Made by a program: the position numbers and the translations under genes
Shown: positions 21,462-29,534 of the stretch, piece after piece
How the letters are laid out: each line of letters opens with the position of its first letter
How positions within the stretch are numbered: position 1 is the stretch's first letter
NCBI GenBank assembly: GCA_051653625.1
Contig: JBOFWM010000075.1
Coordinates: 1 to 37,119 of the forward strand
Length of the DNA: 37,119 nt
Reading direction: 5' to 3'
From: SFDP01 sp051653625
GTDB taxonomy: Bacteria; Bacillota; Clostridia; Lachnospirales; Lachnospiraceae
Notes under the pieces: generated by a model
The model's database searches: none
Told to the model about the DNA's origin: nothing
The model's input: the letters and a program-made list of their open reading frames with translations, nothing else

Positions 21462-22304
21462 ATGAAAAAAATTGCTCCTTTACTATTAATAATGTGTTTT
21501 GTTGGTGTCTTATTTACTATTTCTATGGAGATAGGTGCTGACTTTAAGACATTTTTTACTGCGAAAGAAGATTTAAGAGTTGTTTTTATTAAAACTCAAA
21601 ATGATGCAGACTGTACCTTACTAATACAACAAAATAATGCAGTTTTAATTGATGCTGGAGAAGAAGTTGATGCAGAACATATTCTAAATGTATTAAAAAA
21701 AGAAGGTGTTGAAAAATTAGATTATATTATATTAACGCACAATGATAAGGATCACATTGGAGGAGTAAAATATATAGTTCAAAATATAAGTACTCAGATG
21801 GTTGTGCAAAGCTATATAGGTAGAACAACTGATTTATCTATAGATCTAGAAAGTTATCTAGAAAGTCAAAAAATCACCGTTTACAAACCAACAAATGTAA
21901 AAAAAATTTATGTTTCACAGATGCAAATAGTTGTTTACCCGCCTTTAGAAAAACAATATAAGGATGATAACAACACTTCTCTTGCAGTTTTTGTACAGCA
22001 TAATAAGGTAAAAATGTTCTTTGCGGGAGATTGCTTGCGTAAGCGCAGTGAAGAACTTATGAAGTTTAACATAAAAAATGTTGATTTATATCATGTAGCA
22101 CATCATGGAAGAGCTAACCGAGCAAGTGACGAATTGTTTTTATCGCTTGCGCCCAAGTTTGCTATAGTTACTGCAAAACAAGCAGATGAGATTATTATAG
22201 AAAGTGCAGAAATTTGCAATTCTAAAATATTATACACACTAGATCAGGAGTATCAATTTATAAGCGATGGCTCTATGCTAAATTTAATAGGAGTTAATCA
22301 ATGA
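21462..22304 (+). CDS. Extracytoplasmic metallo-beta-lactamase-fold protein, ComEC C-terminal type
   Basis: A 280-aa protein. The N-terminal hydrophobic segment (ILLIMCFVGVLFTI-like, 5-22) is a signal or anchor. The MBL domain has DAGEEV, metal box THNDKDH (H93, D95 absent as His, D97, H98: the second His of HxHxDH is Asp, as in ComEC-like proteins that read S-H-x-D-x-D-H), then MFFAGDC and DLYHVAHHGRANR. The closest general type is the C-terminal MBL domain of ComEC, a nuclease-like or phosphodiesterase-like hydrolase. What it would cleave in a polysaccharide operon is unclear. It overlaps the cellulose synthase start by 4 nt. Confidence 0.8.
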   Translation: MKKIAPLLLIMCFVGVLFTISMEIGADFKTFFTAKEDLRVVFIKTQNDADCTLLIQQNNAVLIDAGEEVDAEHILNVLKKEGVEKLDYIILTHNDKDHIGGVKYIVQNISTQMVVQSYIGRTTDLSIDLESYLESQKITVYKPTNVKKIYVSQMQIVVYPPLEKQYKDDNNTSLAVFVQHNKVKMFFAGDCLRKRSEELMKFNIKNVDLYHVAHHGRANRASDELFLSLAPKFAIVTAKQADEIIIESAEICNSKILYTLDQEYQFISDGSMLNLIGVNQ

Positions 22305-24598
22305 AAAATAAGAAAATAAAATTAAAGAATCACTCATCAACAACTTCGAAAGCAAAAAAGCAAACTTTTTTTTACATCTATGTTTTCTTTACTATACTTT
22401 ATTTGCTGTGGAGACTATTTAAAACAATACCTTTTGAATATGGTGTTGTTTCTATCATTGCAGGGATGTCGCTTTTCGTAGTAGAATTTTTGGGTTTCTT
22501 TGAAGCCTTAATTCATTATGCTCATTTGCGTGACATTAAAACGTATGAATTGCCTGTAATTCCGCAAGAGAGCTACCCACATGTTGATGTTTTTATTGCA
22601 ACCTATAACGAAGACGAAGAGTTGTTATTTAAAACGATAAATGGTTGCTTGCATATGGACTACCCTGATAAAAGCAAGGTGCATATCTACCTTTGCGACG
22701 ATAATAGACGCCCTAGCATGCGTGCTCTAGCAAAAAAAATGGGTATTGAATATTTTGATCGGCCGAATAATGTGGGGGCAAAGGCTGGGAATTTAAACAA
22801 TGCTATGGCACAAACAAACTCTCCTTATATTGTAACACTTGATGCAGATATGATACCTCAAAGTAAATTTCTTTTAGAAACAATACCTTACTTTATTGGA
22901 CAGGAAATAAAGAACCAAGGAAAGGAAGAAAAGGAGCATATTCACATTGGATTTGTACAAACACCACAGTCATTCTATAACCCTGATCTATTTCAGTTTA
23001 ATTTGTTTTCAGAAGCAAGGATACCAAATGAGCAGGATTATTTCTACAAAGATATTCAGGTTTCAAGAAATAAGTCTAACAGTGTAATTTACGGCGGTTC
23101 TAATACCGTTATCTCACGTCAAGCAATAGTAGATATTGGTGGTTTTTATACTGGAAGTATTACTGAGGATTATGCAACAGGTATGCTTATTCAACGTAAG
23201 GGATACATTTGTATAGCTATTGATAAAGTGCTTGCTTCAGGTTTATCTCCTACCGATTTGCAAAGTCTTATAGATCAACGTATTCGTTGGGCACGAGGAG
23301 TTATTTCTACAAATAGAAAAATGGGTGTTTGGTTTGCAAAGGATATGACTTTAAGCCAAAAATTAAGTTATTGGGCGAGTATGCAATATTGGTATTCTCC
23401 TTTTAAACGTTTAATTTATTTTTTAAGTCCAATACTTTTTAGTGTATTTGGTTACATGGTTTTAAAATGCACACTTGGAGAAGTGCTATTGTTTTGGTTG
23501 CCAATGTATGTTAGTAGTAACATAGTTTTAAGCAAGCTTAGTGCAAACTTGCGTACTACAAAATGGACTGGAATTTATGAAACTGTACTTTTCCCCTTTT
23601 TACTTTTCCCGGTCCTACTAGAAACCTTTTGCATTACAATGAAAAAGTTTAAGGTTACCGATAAATCTAAAGCAAAATCCAAAAGCAAATTCAATGGAAA
23701 TGTTGTATTTTTATTACCGTTTGCTATATTGTCTGTTTTATCATTAATCGGTAGTATTAATTGTATTAGAATGATGTTAGAATCGGGAACAATAGGACCG
23801 GTAATTGTTTTGTTTTGGTTACTTTACAACTTGTTTACATTACTTATGTGCGTATTTTTTATTCTAGGTAGAAATATTTTAAGAAAAACAGAGCGTGCTT
23901 CAGTAATGGCTGATTGTACGATAATTACTAAAAACGAAATATATCAGTGTAAAACAAACGATTTATCGGAAACGGGAATTTCTCTAATTATGGATAAGCC
24001 AATTTTTATTGATCCAGATGAGTTAATAACTTTAAAAATAAAGAGCGATCGTTATTGTGTACAAATAAAGGGAAAAGTAGTACATGTAAGTGATCGATAT
24101 AAGGATTGGAAATATGCTTTTTCCATTATTGAGTTTTTAGATAGCTATGAAGAATACCTACAAATGTTATATGATAGAGTTCCAACTTTGCCGCAAAACA
24201 TTGACCATTCTAGTGGTAGTTTTGACGATTTAAGAATAAATATTTCTAAACGTGTAGTAAAAAACTTTTTCCTTGGTAGAGCTTTGCCGCGTGTAAAACC
24301 TAAAAATCATATTAAGGATACAGAAGGAAATGAGTGGGAGCTATTAGACTTTAACTTTTTGTTTGTATCAGTGAAAAATACAGAGGTAGCGAAAGAAAAA
24401 CTATCTTTAATTCTTGACGAAAAACTTAATGTTGTTTTAGAATGTACTATAGTGAATAGAAATGCTGAAGGCAAATATTTATATCAAGTGAATAATATGA
24501 AGGAAATTGATGCTGATAAAAACAAGCGAATATTTATCCATGAGTGGACAGCATTATCATGGAGTAATCTTTTTGGTGAAGAAAGTACAGTTGTATGA
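22301..24598 (+). CDS. Cellulose synthase catalytic subunit with PilZ domain (BcsA/CcsA-like)
   Basis: A 765-aa GT2 processive synthase. Two N-terminal helices, then the catalytic core: TYNEDEE (101-107), CDDNRRPSM (D133/D134), DAD (181-183), TED (288-290, catalytic base) and QRIRW (326-330). The gating loop FKVTDK (450-455) matches the FxVTxK of BcsA. Transmembrane helices lie at about 365-440 and 465-522. A PilZ domain follows with RKTER (528-532, RxxxR) and DLSETG (554-559, DxSxxG), both c-di-GMP-binding motifs intact. About 150 further residues follow. It should polymerise UDP-glucose into beta-1,4-glucan and export it, activated by c-di-GMP. No BcsB-like gene is present, as in the clostridial Ccs type. 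Confidence 0.94.
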   Translation: MKNKKIKLKNHSSTTSKAKKQTFFYIYVFFTILYLLWRLFKTIPFEYGVVSIIAGMSLFVVEFLGFFEALIHYAHLRDIKTYELPVIPQESYPHVDVFIATYNEDEELLFKTINGCLHMDYPDKSKVHIYLCDDNRRPSMRALAKKMGIEYFDRPNNVGAKAGNLNNAMAQTNSPYIVTLDADMIPQSKFLLETIPYFIGQEIKNQGKEEKEHIHIGFVQTPQSFYNPDLFQFNLFSEARIPNEQDYFYKDIQVSRNKSNSVIYGGSNTVISRQAIVDIGGFYTGSITEDYATGMLIQRKGYICIAIDKVLASGLSPTDLQSLIDQRIRWARGVISTNRKMGVWFAKDMTLSQKLSYWASMQYWYSPFKRLIYFLSPILFSVFGYMVLKCTLGEVLLFWLPMYVSSNIVLSKLSANLRTTKWTGIYETVLFPFLLFPVLLETFCITMKKFKVTDKSKAKSKSKFNGNVVFLLPFAILSVLSLIGSINCIRMMLESGTIGPVIVLFWLLYNLFTLLMCVFFILGRNILRKTERASVMADCTIITKNEIYQCKTNDLSETGISLIMDKPIFIDPDELITLKIKSDRYCVQIKGKVVHVSDRYKDWKYAFSIIEFLDSYEEYLQMLYDRVPTLPQNIDHSSGSFDDLRINISKRVVKNFFLGRALPRVKPKNHIKDTEGNEWELLDFNFLFVSVKNTEVAKEKLSLILDEKLNVVLECTIVNRNAEGKYLYQVNNMKEIDADKNKRIFIHEWTALSWSNLFGEESTVV

Positions 24599-25692
24599 AA
24601 AAAATAAGAAACATACTCTTGCTACTAGTTTTTTGTTTTTTGATTTTAGGTAGAGTAGGAATAAAATTTTATCACGATAACAAAGTTATTGCTATTATAA
24701 ATCATTTAGGGGCAGGGATAAATATTGGAAATTCTTTAGATGTTTATAATATATCTAGTTGGTTGCCAAATGCCACCATTGAAGAATATGAGACTGCATG
24801 GAAGAATCCTTTAATTACTGCAGAAAATTTTGTGGCAATAAAAAAAGCAGGGTTTGACAGTGTTAGAATACCTATAAGCTGGGGAGACCATCTTTTGGCA
24901 GATGGAACCATTGATCCAGAATGGTTGGCCCGAGTAACCGCGGTTGTAGATTATGCAATAACTGCTGAGCTTTGTGTTGTAATTAACACGCATCATGAAA
25001 AATGGATGGATTTAGCAAATCAAAACAATGAGCAGATAACAGATACTCTTTGTAATGTGTGGAGACAGATTAGCAAAAATTTTGAAAATTATAATGAACA
25101 GCTTTTTTTTGAAGGCATGAACGAGCCAAGAAGCATAGGTACTCTTTTAGAATGGGGGGGCGGAACGAAGGAAGAACGGGAATTCGTAAATCATTTGAAC
25201 AACAAATTTGTTGAAACGGTGCGTAGTGGAGAAGGCTACAATAAAACTAGATATTTAATGATTGGTACTTATGGCAATTCTGGTAAAGAAGAGGCTGTAA
25301 AAGATTTAATAATACCAAAAGACAATAAAATTATTGTTAGTATTCATGCTTATATTCCTTATCATTTTACCCAAGATAAAGAGGGAAGTAATAGCTGGGA
25401 TGTTAATAAACAAGAGGATACAGAGGGAATTGATTCCCTTATGAAAACGCTTGAGGTGAATTTTATAAAAAAAGGTATACCTGTTGTTATTACAGAATTT
25501 GCTTGCGCAGATAAAAATAATTTAGAAGAACGCCTTGAATGGATAGATTTTTTCACAAAAGAAGCAAGAAGAAGTAATATTGCTTATATGTGGTGGGATA
25601 ATGGTGATGAATATAAAATTTTAAACAGAGAATTAAGTAGTTGGGTATATCCCGAAATAGTAAAACGTCTTGTCGACAATTTTAAAAAGTAA
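24595..25692 (+). CDS. Membrane-anchored GH5 endoglucanase (CcsZ-like)
   Basis: A 365-aa glycoside hydrolase family 5 protein. The N-terminal helix (NILLLLVFCFLILGRVGI) serves as signal anchor. GH5 landmarks: GINIGNSLDV, GFDSVRIPISWGDHL, VVINTHHEKW, FEGMNEPR with acid/base Glu177, ISIHAYIPY-type VSIHAYIPYHF, ITEFAC with nucleophile Glu301, and MWWDNG. The last gene of the operon, it overlaps the synthase by 4 nt. Biosynthetic endoglucanases (BcsZ, CcsZ) trim the nascent glucan at the cell surface and influence export and fibre form. There are no dockerin or carbohydrate-binding modules, so a role in biosynthesis is more likely than in plant-cellulose digestion. Confidence 0.93.
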   Translation: MKKIRNILLLLVFCFLILGRVGIKFYHDNKVIAIINHLGAGINIGNSLDVYNISSWLPNATIEEYETAWKNPLITAENFVAIKKAGFDSVRIPISWGDHLLADGTIDPEWLARVTAVVDYAITAELCVVINTHHEKWMDLANQNNEQITDTLCNVWRQISKNFENYNEQLFFEGMNEPRSIGTLLEWGGGTKEEREFVNHLNNKFVETVRSGEGYNKTRYLMIGTYGNSGKEEAVKDLIIPKDNKIIVSIHAYIPYHFTQDKEGSNSWDVNKQEDTEGIDSLMKTLEVNFIKKGIPVVITEFACADKNNLEERLEWIDFFTKEARRSNIAYMWWDNGDEYKILNRELSSWVYPEIVKRLVDNFKK

Positions 25693-25702
25693 GAAAATAG
25701 TG

Positions 25703-25737
25703 AAAGCCTAACTCTTGATTTTGGGGGTTAGGCTTTT
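25703..25737 (+). terminator. Terminator of the polysaccharide operon
   Basis: A perfect 10-bp stem AAAGCCTAAC/GTTAGGCTTT with a 14-nt loop and a short T tail lies 11 nt after the GH5 stop. Confidence 0.85.
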
Positions 25738-25864
25738 GTATATAGTAAAATGCACAAGTATTATTAGCAGGCTTTGTTCAATAAATTGTATTTGAGTTGT
25801 TAGACTTTTCTTTTTAAGTAAAAGGTATGTATAAAAAAAGATAGAATCATGTAAAATCTTATAG

Positions 25865-25870
25865 TATAAT
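25865..25870 (+). promoter_or_regulatory. Candidate -10 element of the symporter operon
   Basis: TATAAT (25865-25870) sits within TATAGTATAATATGCTATA, a near-palindrome. No convincing -35 is found at 17 nt (TAGAAT). The rest of 25741-25860 shows nothing recognisable. Confidence 0.35.
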
Positions 25871-25905
25871 ATGCTATAGAAAATACAACAGAGGGAGAAA
25901 GTGAT

Positions 25906-27141
25906 ATGTCATTTATTATGAAAAAGGGGAATTTATTTCTTCGTGTAGCAATTGGTTTTGGAGTAGGTATTCTACTTGGATTTTTAGTACCAGAGTTTTC
26001 GATTCAAACGAAAGTTTTAGGAGATGTATATCTAAAACTTATTAAAATGTTGATTATTCCTGTTTTATTTTGTGCTGTTTCAGGTGGAATTATCAATATA
26101 GCAAGTCCAGGCACATTAAAAAGAATTGGGGTAAAAACAGTAGTGATTTATGCAATCATGTTTTTAGTTTCATTTGCAGTATCCTTAGGAGTTGCATATG
26201 TATTAAGACCAGGACTTGGTGTTGTGTTTGAGAATCAACCTCTTTGGGAAGGGGAGTTGGCAAATACAACGATATCTGGATTTCTAATAAATGTTGTACC
26301 AGATAATATTGTATCGGCAATGGCAAATGGACAAATTATGCCTACCATCATTTTTACTATGTTACTTTCTATTGCAATTGTAGCAGTAGGAGAAAAAGCA
26401 CAGCCTGTTAGAGCATTGATTAATAGTGCATCAGACGTAATATTTAAAGTATTAGATTTTGTAATGGAAGTTTCACCAATCGGTGTTATGTCGTTAATGG
26501 CATATTCGGTAGCGGAATATGGAGCTGGAATTTTTACAGCACTTGGGAAATACATCTTGACTTGTTGGCTTGCTTGTATTTTGGTTTACATAGTGGTTAT
26601 GTTTCTTCCTACAATTCTATTTACGAAAATAAGTCCTAAGAGACTTTTAGCTGCATGTGGGAAAATTTTGATGATGACGCTTTCTACAACTAGTTCGGCA
26701 GCAACGTTGCCTACAACAATTCGTGTAAGTATTGATGATCTAGGGGCGCCAGAGTCCATTAGTAACTTTACACTTCCATTAGGGTGTACTATAAATATGT
26801 GCGGTGGAGCAGCATCTTTTTGTTGTCTTGCAATTTTTGTATCCGATTTTTATGGATTATCATTATCGCTAGGAACGCTAATTAGTATGGCATTTGTGGC
26901 TACTTTAATTAATATGGCAGCGCCTGGAATTCCAGGAGGAGGTATTGTATTGGGAGCATCATTTTTATCGATGTATGGATTACCATTTGATTTGATGGGA
27001 CCAATTTCAGCAATATACCGATTATTAGATATGGCATTTACATCTATCAATGTACAAGGAGATTTAGTTGCAAATCTTTGGATTAGCAAGTCAGAAAAGC
27101 AGTGGAATGGATCAGATGTTAAAGGAGATACGACATGTTAA
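25906..27141 (+). CDS. Dicarboxylate/amino acid:cation symporter (DAACS), altered substrate site
   Basis: A 411-aa member of the GltPh/SstT fold with eight helices and two re-entrant hairpins. The serine-rich HP1 motif STTSSAATLPTT is intact. In TM7 the NMDGT motif reads NMCGG (297-301): the Asp (GltPh Asp312, sodium and substrate coordination) is Cys299. In TM8, D-M-G-R-T...N-V-T-G-D reads LLDMAFTSINVQGD (373-386): Asp375, Asn382 and Asp386 are kept, but the Arg that binds the side-chain carboxylate of glutamate or aspartate (GltPh Arg397) is Phe378. It therefore probably carries a hydrophobic or aromatic-type substrate, perhaps with changed ion coupling. It overlaps a prephenate-dehydratase-like gene by 7 nt. 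Confidence 0.85.
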   Translation: MSFIMKKGNLFLRVAIGFGVGILLGFLVPEFSIQTKVLGDVYLKLIKMLIIPVLFCAVSGGIINIASPGTLKRIGVKTVVIYAIMFLVSFAVSLGVAYVLRPGLGVVFENQPLWEGELANTTISGFLINVVPDNIVSAMANGQIMPTIIFTMLLSIAIVAVGEKAQPVRALINSASDVIFKVLDFVMEVSPIGVMSLMAYSVAEYGAGIFTALGKYILTCWLACILVYIVVMFLPTILFTKISPKRLLAACGKILMMTLSTTSSAATLPTTIRVSIDDLGAPESISNFTLPLGCTINMCGGAASFCCLAIFVSDFYGLSLSLGTLISMAFVATLINMAAPGIPGGGIVLGASFLSMYGLPFDLMGPISAIYRLLDMAFTSINVQGDLVANLWISKSEKQWNGSDVKGDTTC

Positions 27142-27698
27142 GAATAGGCTATCAGGGTGCGATTGGAAGCAATTCCGAAGAGGCAGCACGTCAAATAGCA
27201 GAAAGATTACAAATGGAACAAGTAGAATTTGTTCCACTTATAAATTCAAAGCCGGTTATAAACGCACTATTAGAAGGAACTATTGATTATGCAGTAGTAG
27301 CTACAAAAAACTCAGTTGCAGGAATTGTAAAAGAAACAGAGGAAGCAGTAGAAGGGATTGAGTTGGTATCTATAGAAACTCAAGTATTACATATTCATCA
27401 TTGTCTATTTAAACGAAAAGAAGTAGATATAGAAGAATTAAAGGCAATAGCTTCTCACGAGCAAGCATTAAAACAAACACAAGCTAATAGATTGAACTAT
27501 TTCTCCAATTTAAGAGAAGTGGAAGTAGAAGATACTGCGATTGCAGCAAGATACTTATCAGAAGGACGTTTAGAAGAAAGCATAGCGGTATTATGTAGAA
27601 AAAATGCTGGTGAACTTTATGGACTTGAGATGATTTATGAAAATTTAGAAGACAATAGAGAAAATTTTACAACATTTGAATTATACAAATTGAAATAA
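27135..27698 (+). CDS. Stand-alone prephenate dehydratase-like protein without ACT domain
   Basis: A 187-aa protein covering only the PDT (type II periplasmic-binding-like) domain: MLRIGYQGAIGSNSEEAARQ, IDYAVVATKNSVAGIVKETE, ASHEQALKQT, EDTAIAARYLSEG, AGELYGLEMIYENLED and a terminal NFTTF. In true dehydratases the phrases are ENS-x-x-G, HPQALxQC and N-x-TRF, with Thr-Arg-Phe needed for catalysis or regulation. Here Glu of ENS is Lys and TRF is TTF (179-181). There is no chorismate mutase or ACT domain. AAAGGAG precedes the ATG, which lies inside the symporter's last codons. It may be a prephenate-type enzyme of changed chemistry (compare BacA, a short PDT-like decarboxylase) or a ligand-binding sensor for the transporter. 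Confidence 0.8.
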   Translation: MLRIGYQGAIGSNSEEAARQIAERLQMEQVEFVPLINSKPVINALLEGTIDYAVVATKNSVAGIVKETEEAVEGIELVSIETQVLHIHHCLFKRKEVDIEELKAIASHEQALKQTQANRLNYFSNLREVEVEDTAIAARYLSEGRLEESIAVLCRKNAGELYGLEMIYENLEDNRENFTTFELYKLK

Positions 27699-27779
27699 AT
27701 GGATTAAAATTGCAAAATTCACCTCTTTTCCTTTTAAAATATTATTATACTTTACACACAAGTCGAAGGGGGAACATAT

Positions 27780-28118
27780 ATGAATATACAAATATTTGGT
27801 ACAACAAAATGCTTTGATACAAAGAAAACTCAAAGATATTTTAAAGAACGTAATATAAAAGTTCAATTTATCAATATAAAAGAAAAAGGTTTGAGTAGAG
27901 GAGAATTTAATAGTATCAAACAAGCGATTGGATTATCCGGTATGATTGATCCAAATTGCAAGGACAAAGATGCATTAGCTTTAGTTCAGTATATTTCAGA
28001 TGATGAGAAAGAAGAGAAGATATTAGAGAATCAACAAATATTAAAAACACCAATTGTAAGAAATGGGAAGCAAGCCAGTGTTGGATTTTGTCCTGACATT
28101 TGGAAGGAATGGAAGTAG
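27780..28118 (+). CDS. ArsC/Spx-family thioredoxin-fold protein
   Basis: A 112-aa ArsC-like protein: IQIFGTTKCFDTKKTQRYFK with a single active-site Cys (CFDT instead of CxxC), FINIKEKGLSRGEF, and the C-terminal KTPIVRNGKQASVGFCPDIW. This is the phrase set of the YffB/Spx/ArsC group. It lacks the features of a transcription-binding Spx. It is probably a glutathione- or thiol-linked reductase; the substrate is not determined. It stands alone with RBS AGGGGG and a terminator behind it. Confidence 0.85.
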   Translation: MNIQIFGTTKCFDTKKTQRYFKERNIKVQFINIKEKGLSRGEFNSIKQAIGLSGMIDPNCKDKDALALVQYISDDEKEEKILENQQILKTPIVRNGKQASVGFCPDIWKEWK

Positions 28119-28135
28119 CGTTTTAAATATGCACG

Positions 28136-28177
28136 AAAAACACTTATTAACTATAAAAAGTTGATAGGTGTTTTTTT
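28136..28177 (+). terminator. Intrinsic terminator
   Basis: A 17-bp stem (AAAAACACTTATTAACT with AGTTGATAGGTGTTTTT, two G-U pairs) and a 6-nt loop are followed by T7. The remaining gap to 28402 holds only a short AAATAC/GTATTT inverted repeat near 28353-28372. Confidence 0.85.
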
Positions 28178-28402
28178 GTGGAAGAAAATATCCAGTGTAA
28201 AATGATGAGTTCGGTATAACATCAAGATAGATAAATTTAATTGTTTATATTGTATTTTGGTATTTGCAATAAATTATTAGAGGTAAATAGTACCTAATAA
28301 TAAAAGAAGAGATAGAAAAAATTTGGAAAATGTAGTAGAATTAATTAATCGTAAAATACATTGTAAGTATTTATAAAAAGAAACAATTAATATGGAGAAA
28401 AT

Positions 28403-29476
28403 ATGAATTTCTTAAAAAAATCAATCACATTAAATGAAAATGATAAAGTACGAATAAAAGAAAACCAAAATGAAGTTAATAAATACAATAAAACTATGGC
28501 TATGGGAATTGCTCGAATTTCTACCATAGTTTTATTGGTGCCGCTTCTTGTAAGCCCTTTTTTTGCACGTTCTTCAAGTAGAATCATTACTTGTTTGATT
28601 TCTATGGCTGTTCTTCTTACTATATCTATTCTGTGTGAAAAAGGATATCTAGATAAACATCCGCTAATAGCGCTTTACATAACACTAAGTACTGGTAGTG
28701 CTCTTGCTATTATGTTGAGTGTGGTTGCTTCACCAGATCATAGAGCTACCGTTTTGATCGTTGCATTTTGTATTGTACCAATCGTTTATATTGATTATTT
28801 TTATAGAAAACTTTTCTTTTTGATTTCAATTTTAATCATACATTTTGTTTTAGCATTGTATTTAAAGGGAACTAATTTGGCTTTAGTGGATGCAATGAAT
28901 TGTGTATGTATTCTTAGTATAGGTTCTTTTGTTGGATATCTTATGCAACAGACAAAGTTGACTGCTTTCGAATTGGAAAAAAATCTTATTTATGAGCGTG
29001 AAACAGATATATTAACAGGTTTAAAGAATCGAAGAAAAATGATTGAATTATTTGGTGCGGTTAGAGAAGAACGAATTCCAATGCCTTGTTGTGCCATTTT
29101 GCTCGACATTGATCATTTTAAAGAATATAATGATCGATATGGGCATACCGTGGGAGATGAACTACTTCATGTTTTTGGTAAAACATTGCTTACTTTTGAA
29201 GCACAACACAAGATCAAATTTTATCGTTATGGAGGAGAAGAATTTTCAGCATTTATTTGGGACTGTTCTTTAGAGGAACAAGCAAAGATTTTAGAGCAAA
29301 TACGTGTTTCAACTGAAAGTATGAAAATCGAGCATGGAATAACTATTAGTATTGGTTATATGAATATTATAGAACAAAGTTCATTGAATCTTGAAAATGC
29401 TTTAACGTTAGCTGATTCTGCGCTATATGAAGCGAAAAAAAATGGACGTAATCAAGTTGTTTGCTATAAACCTTGA
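28403..29476 (+). CDS. Membrane diguanylate cyclase (GGDEF)
   Basis: A 357-aa protein. About six membrane helices (35-190; RISTIVLLVPLLVSPFFA, ITCLISMAVLLTISILC, TVLIVAFCIVPIVYIDYF, LFFLISILIIHFVLALYL) form a MASE-like sensor. A GGDEF domain (about 190-357) follows: DILTGLKNRRKM, CAILLDIDHFKEYNDRYGHT, GDELLHVFGKTLL and active-site YRYGGEEFSAFIW. The substrate- and metal-binding Asp, Asn and Glu residues are all present, so it should make c-di-GMP. The inhibitory RxxD site before GGEEF is absent, so product inhibition is unlikely. It lies 2.7 kb from a PilZ-controlled cellulose synthase, a likely effector. Confidence 0.92.
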   Translation: MNFLKKSITLNENDKVRIKENQNEVNKYNKTMAMGIARISTIVLLVPLLVSPFFARSSSRIITCLISMAVLLTISILCEKGYLDKHPLIALYITLSTGSALAIMLSVVASPDHRATVLIVAFCIVPIVYIDYFYRKLFFLISILIIHFVLALYLKGTNLALVDAMNCVCILSIGSFVGYLMQQTKLTAFELEKNLIYERETDILTGLKNRRKMIELFGAVREERIPMPCCAILLDIDHFKEYNDRYGHTVGDELLHVFGKTLLTFEAQHKIKFYRYGGEEFSAFIWDCSLEEQAKILEQIRVSTESMKIEHGITISIGYMNIIEQSSLNLENALTLADSALYEAKKNGRNQVVCYKP

Positions 29477-29534
29477 TCATATTAATGTTCAGGGTAGAAA
29501 GAATAAGAGATAACTTAAAGATGGGGGTAAGAAA

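Noticed and set aside
24595..25692. GH5 as a plant-biomass cellulase
   Set aside because: It has a membrane anchor and no binding module or dockerin, and overlaps the synthase gene, so a biosynthetic role is more likely.
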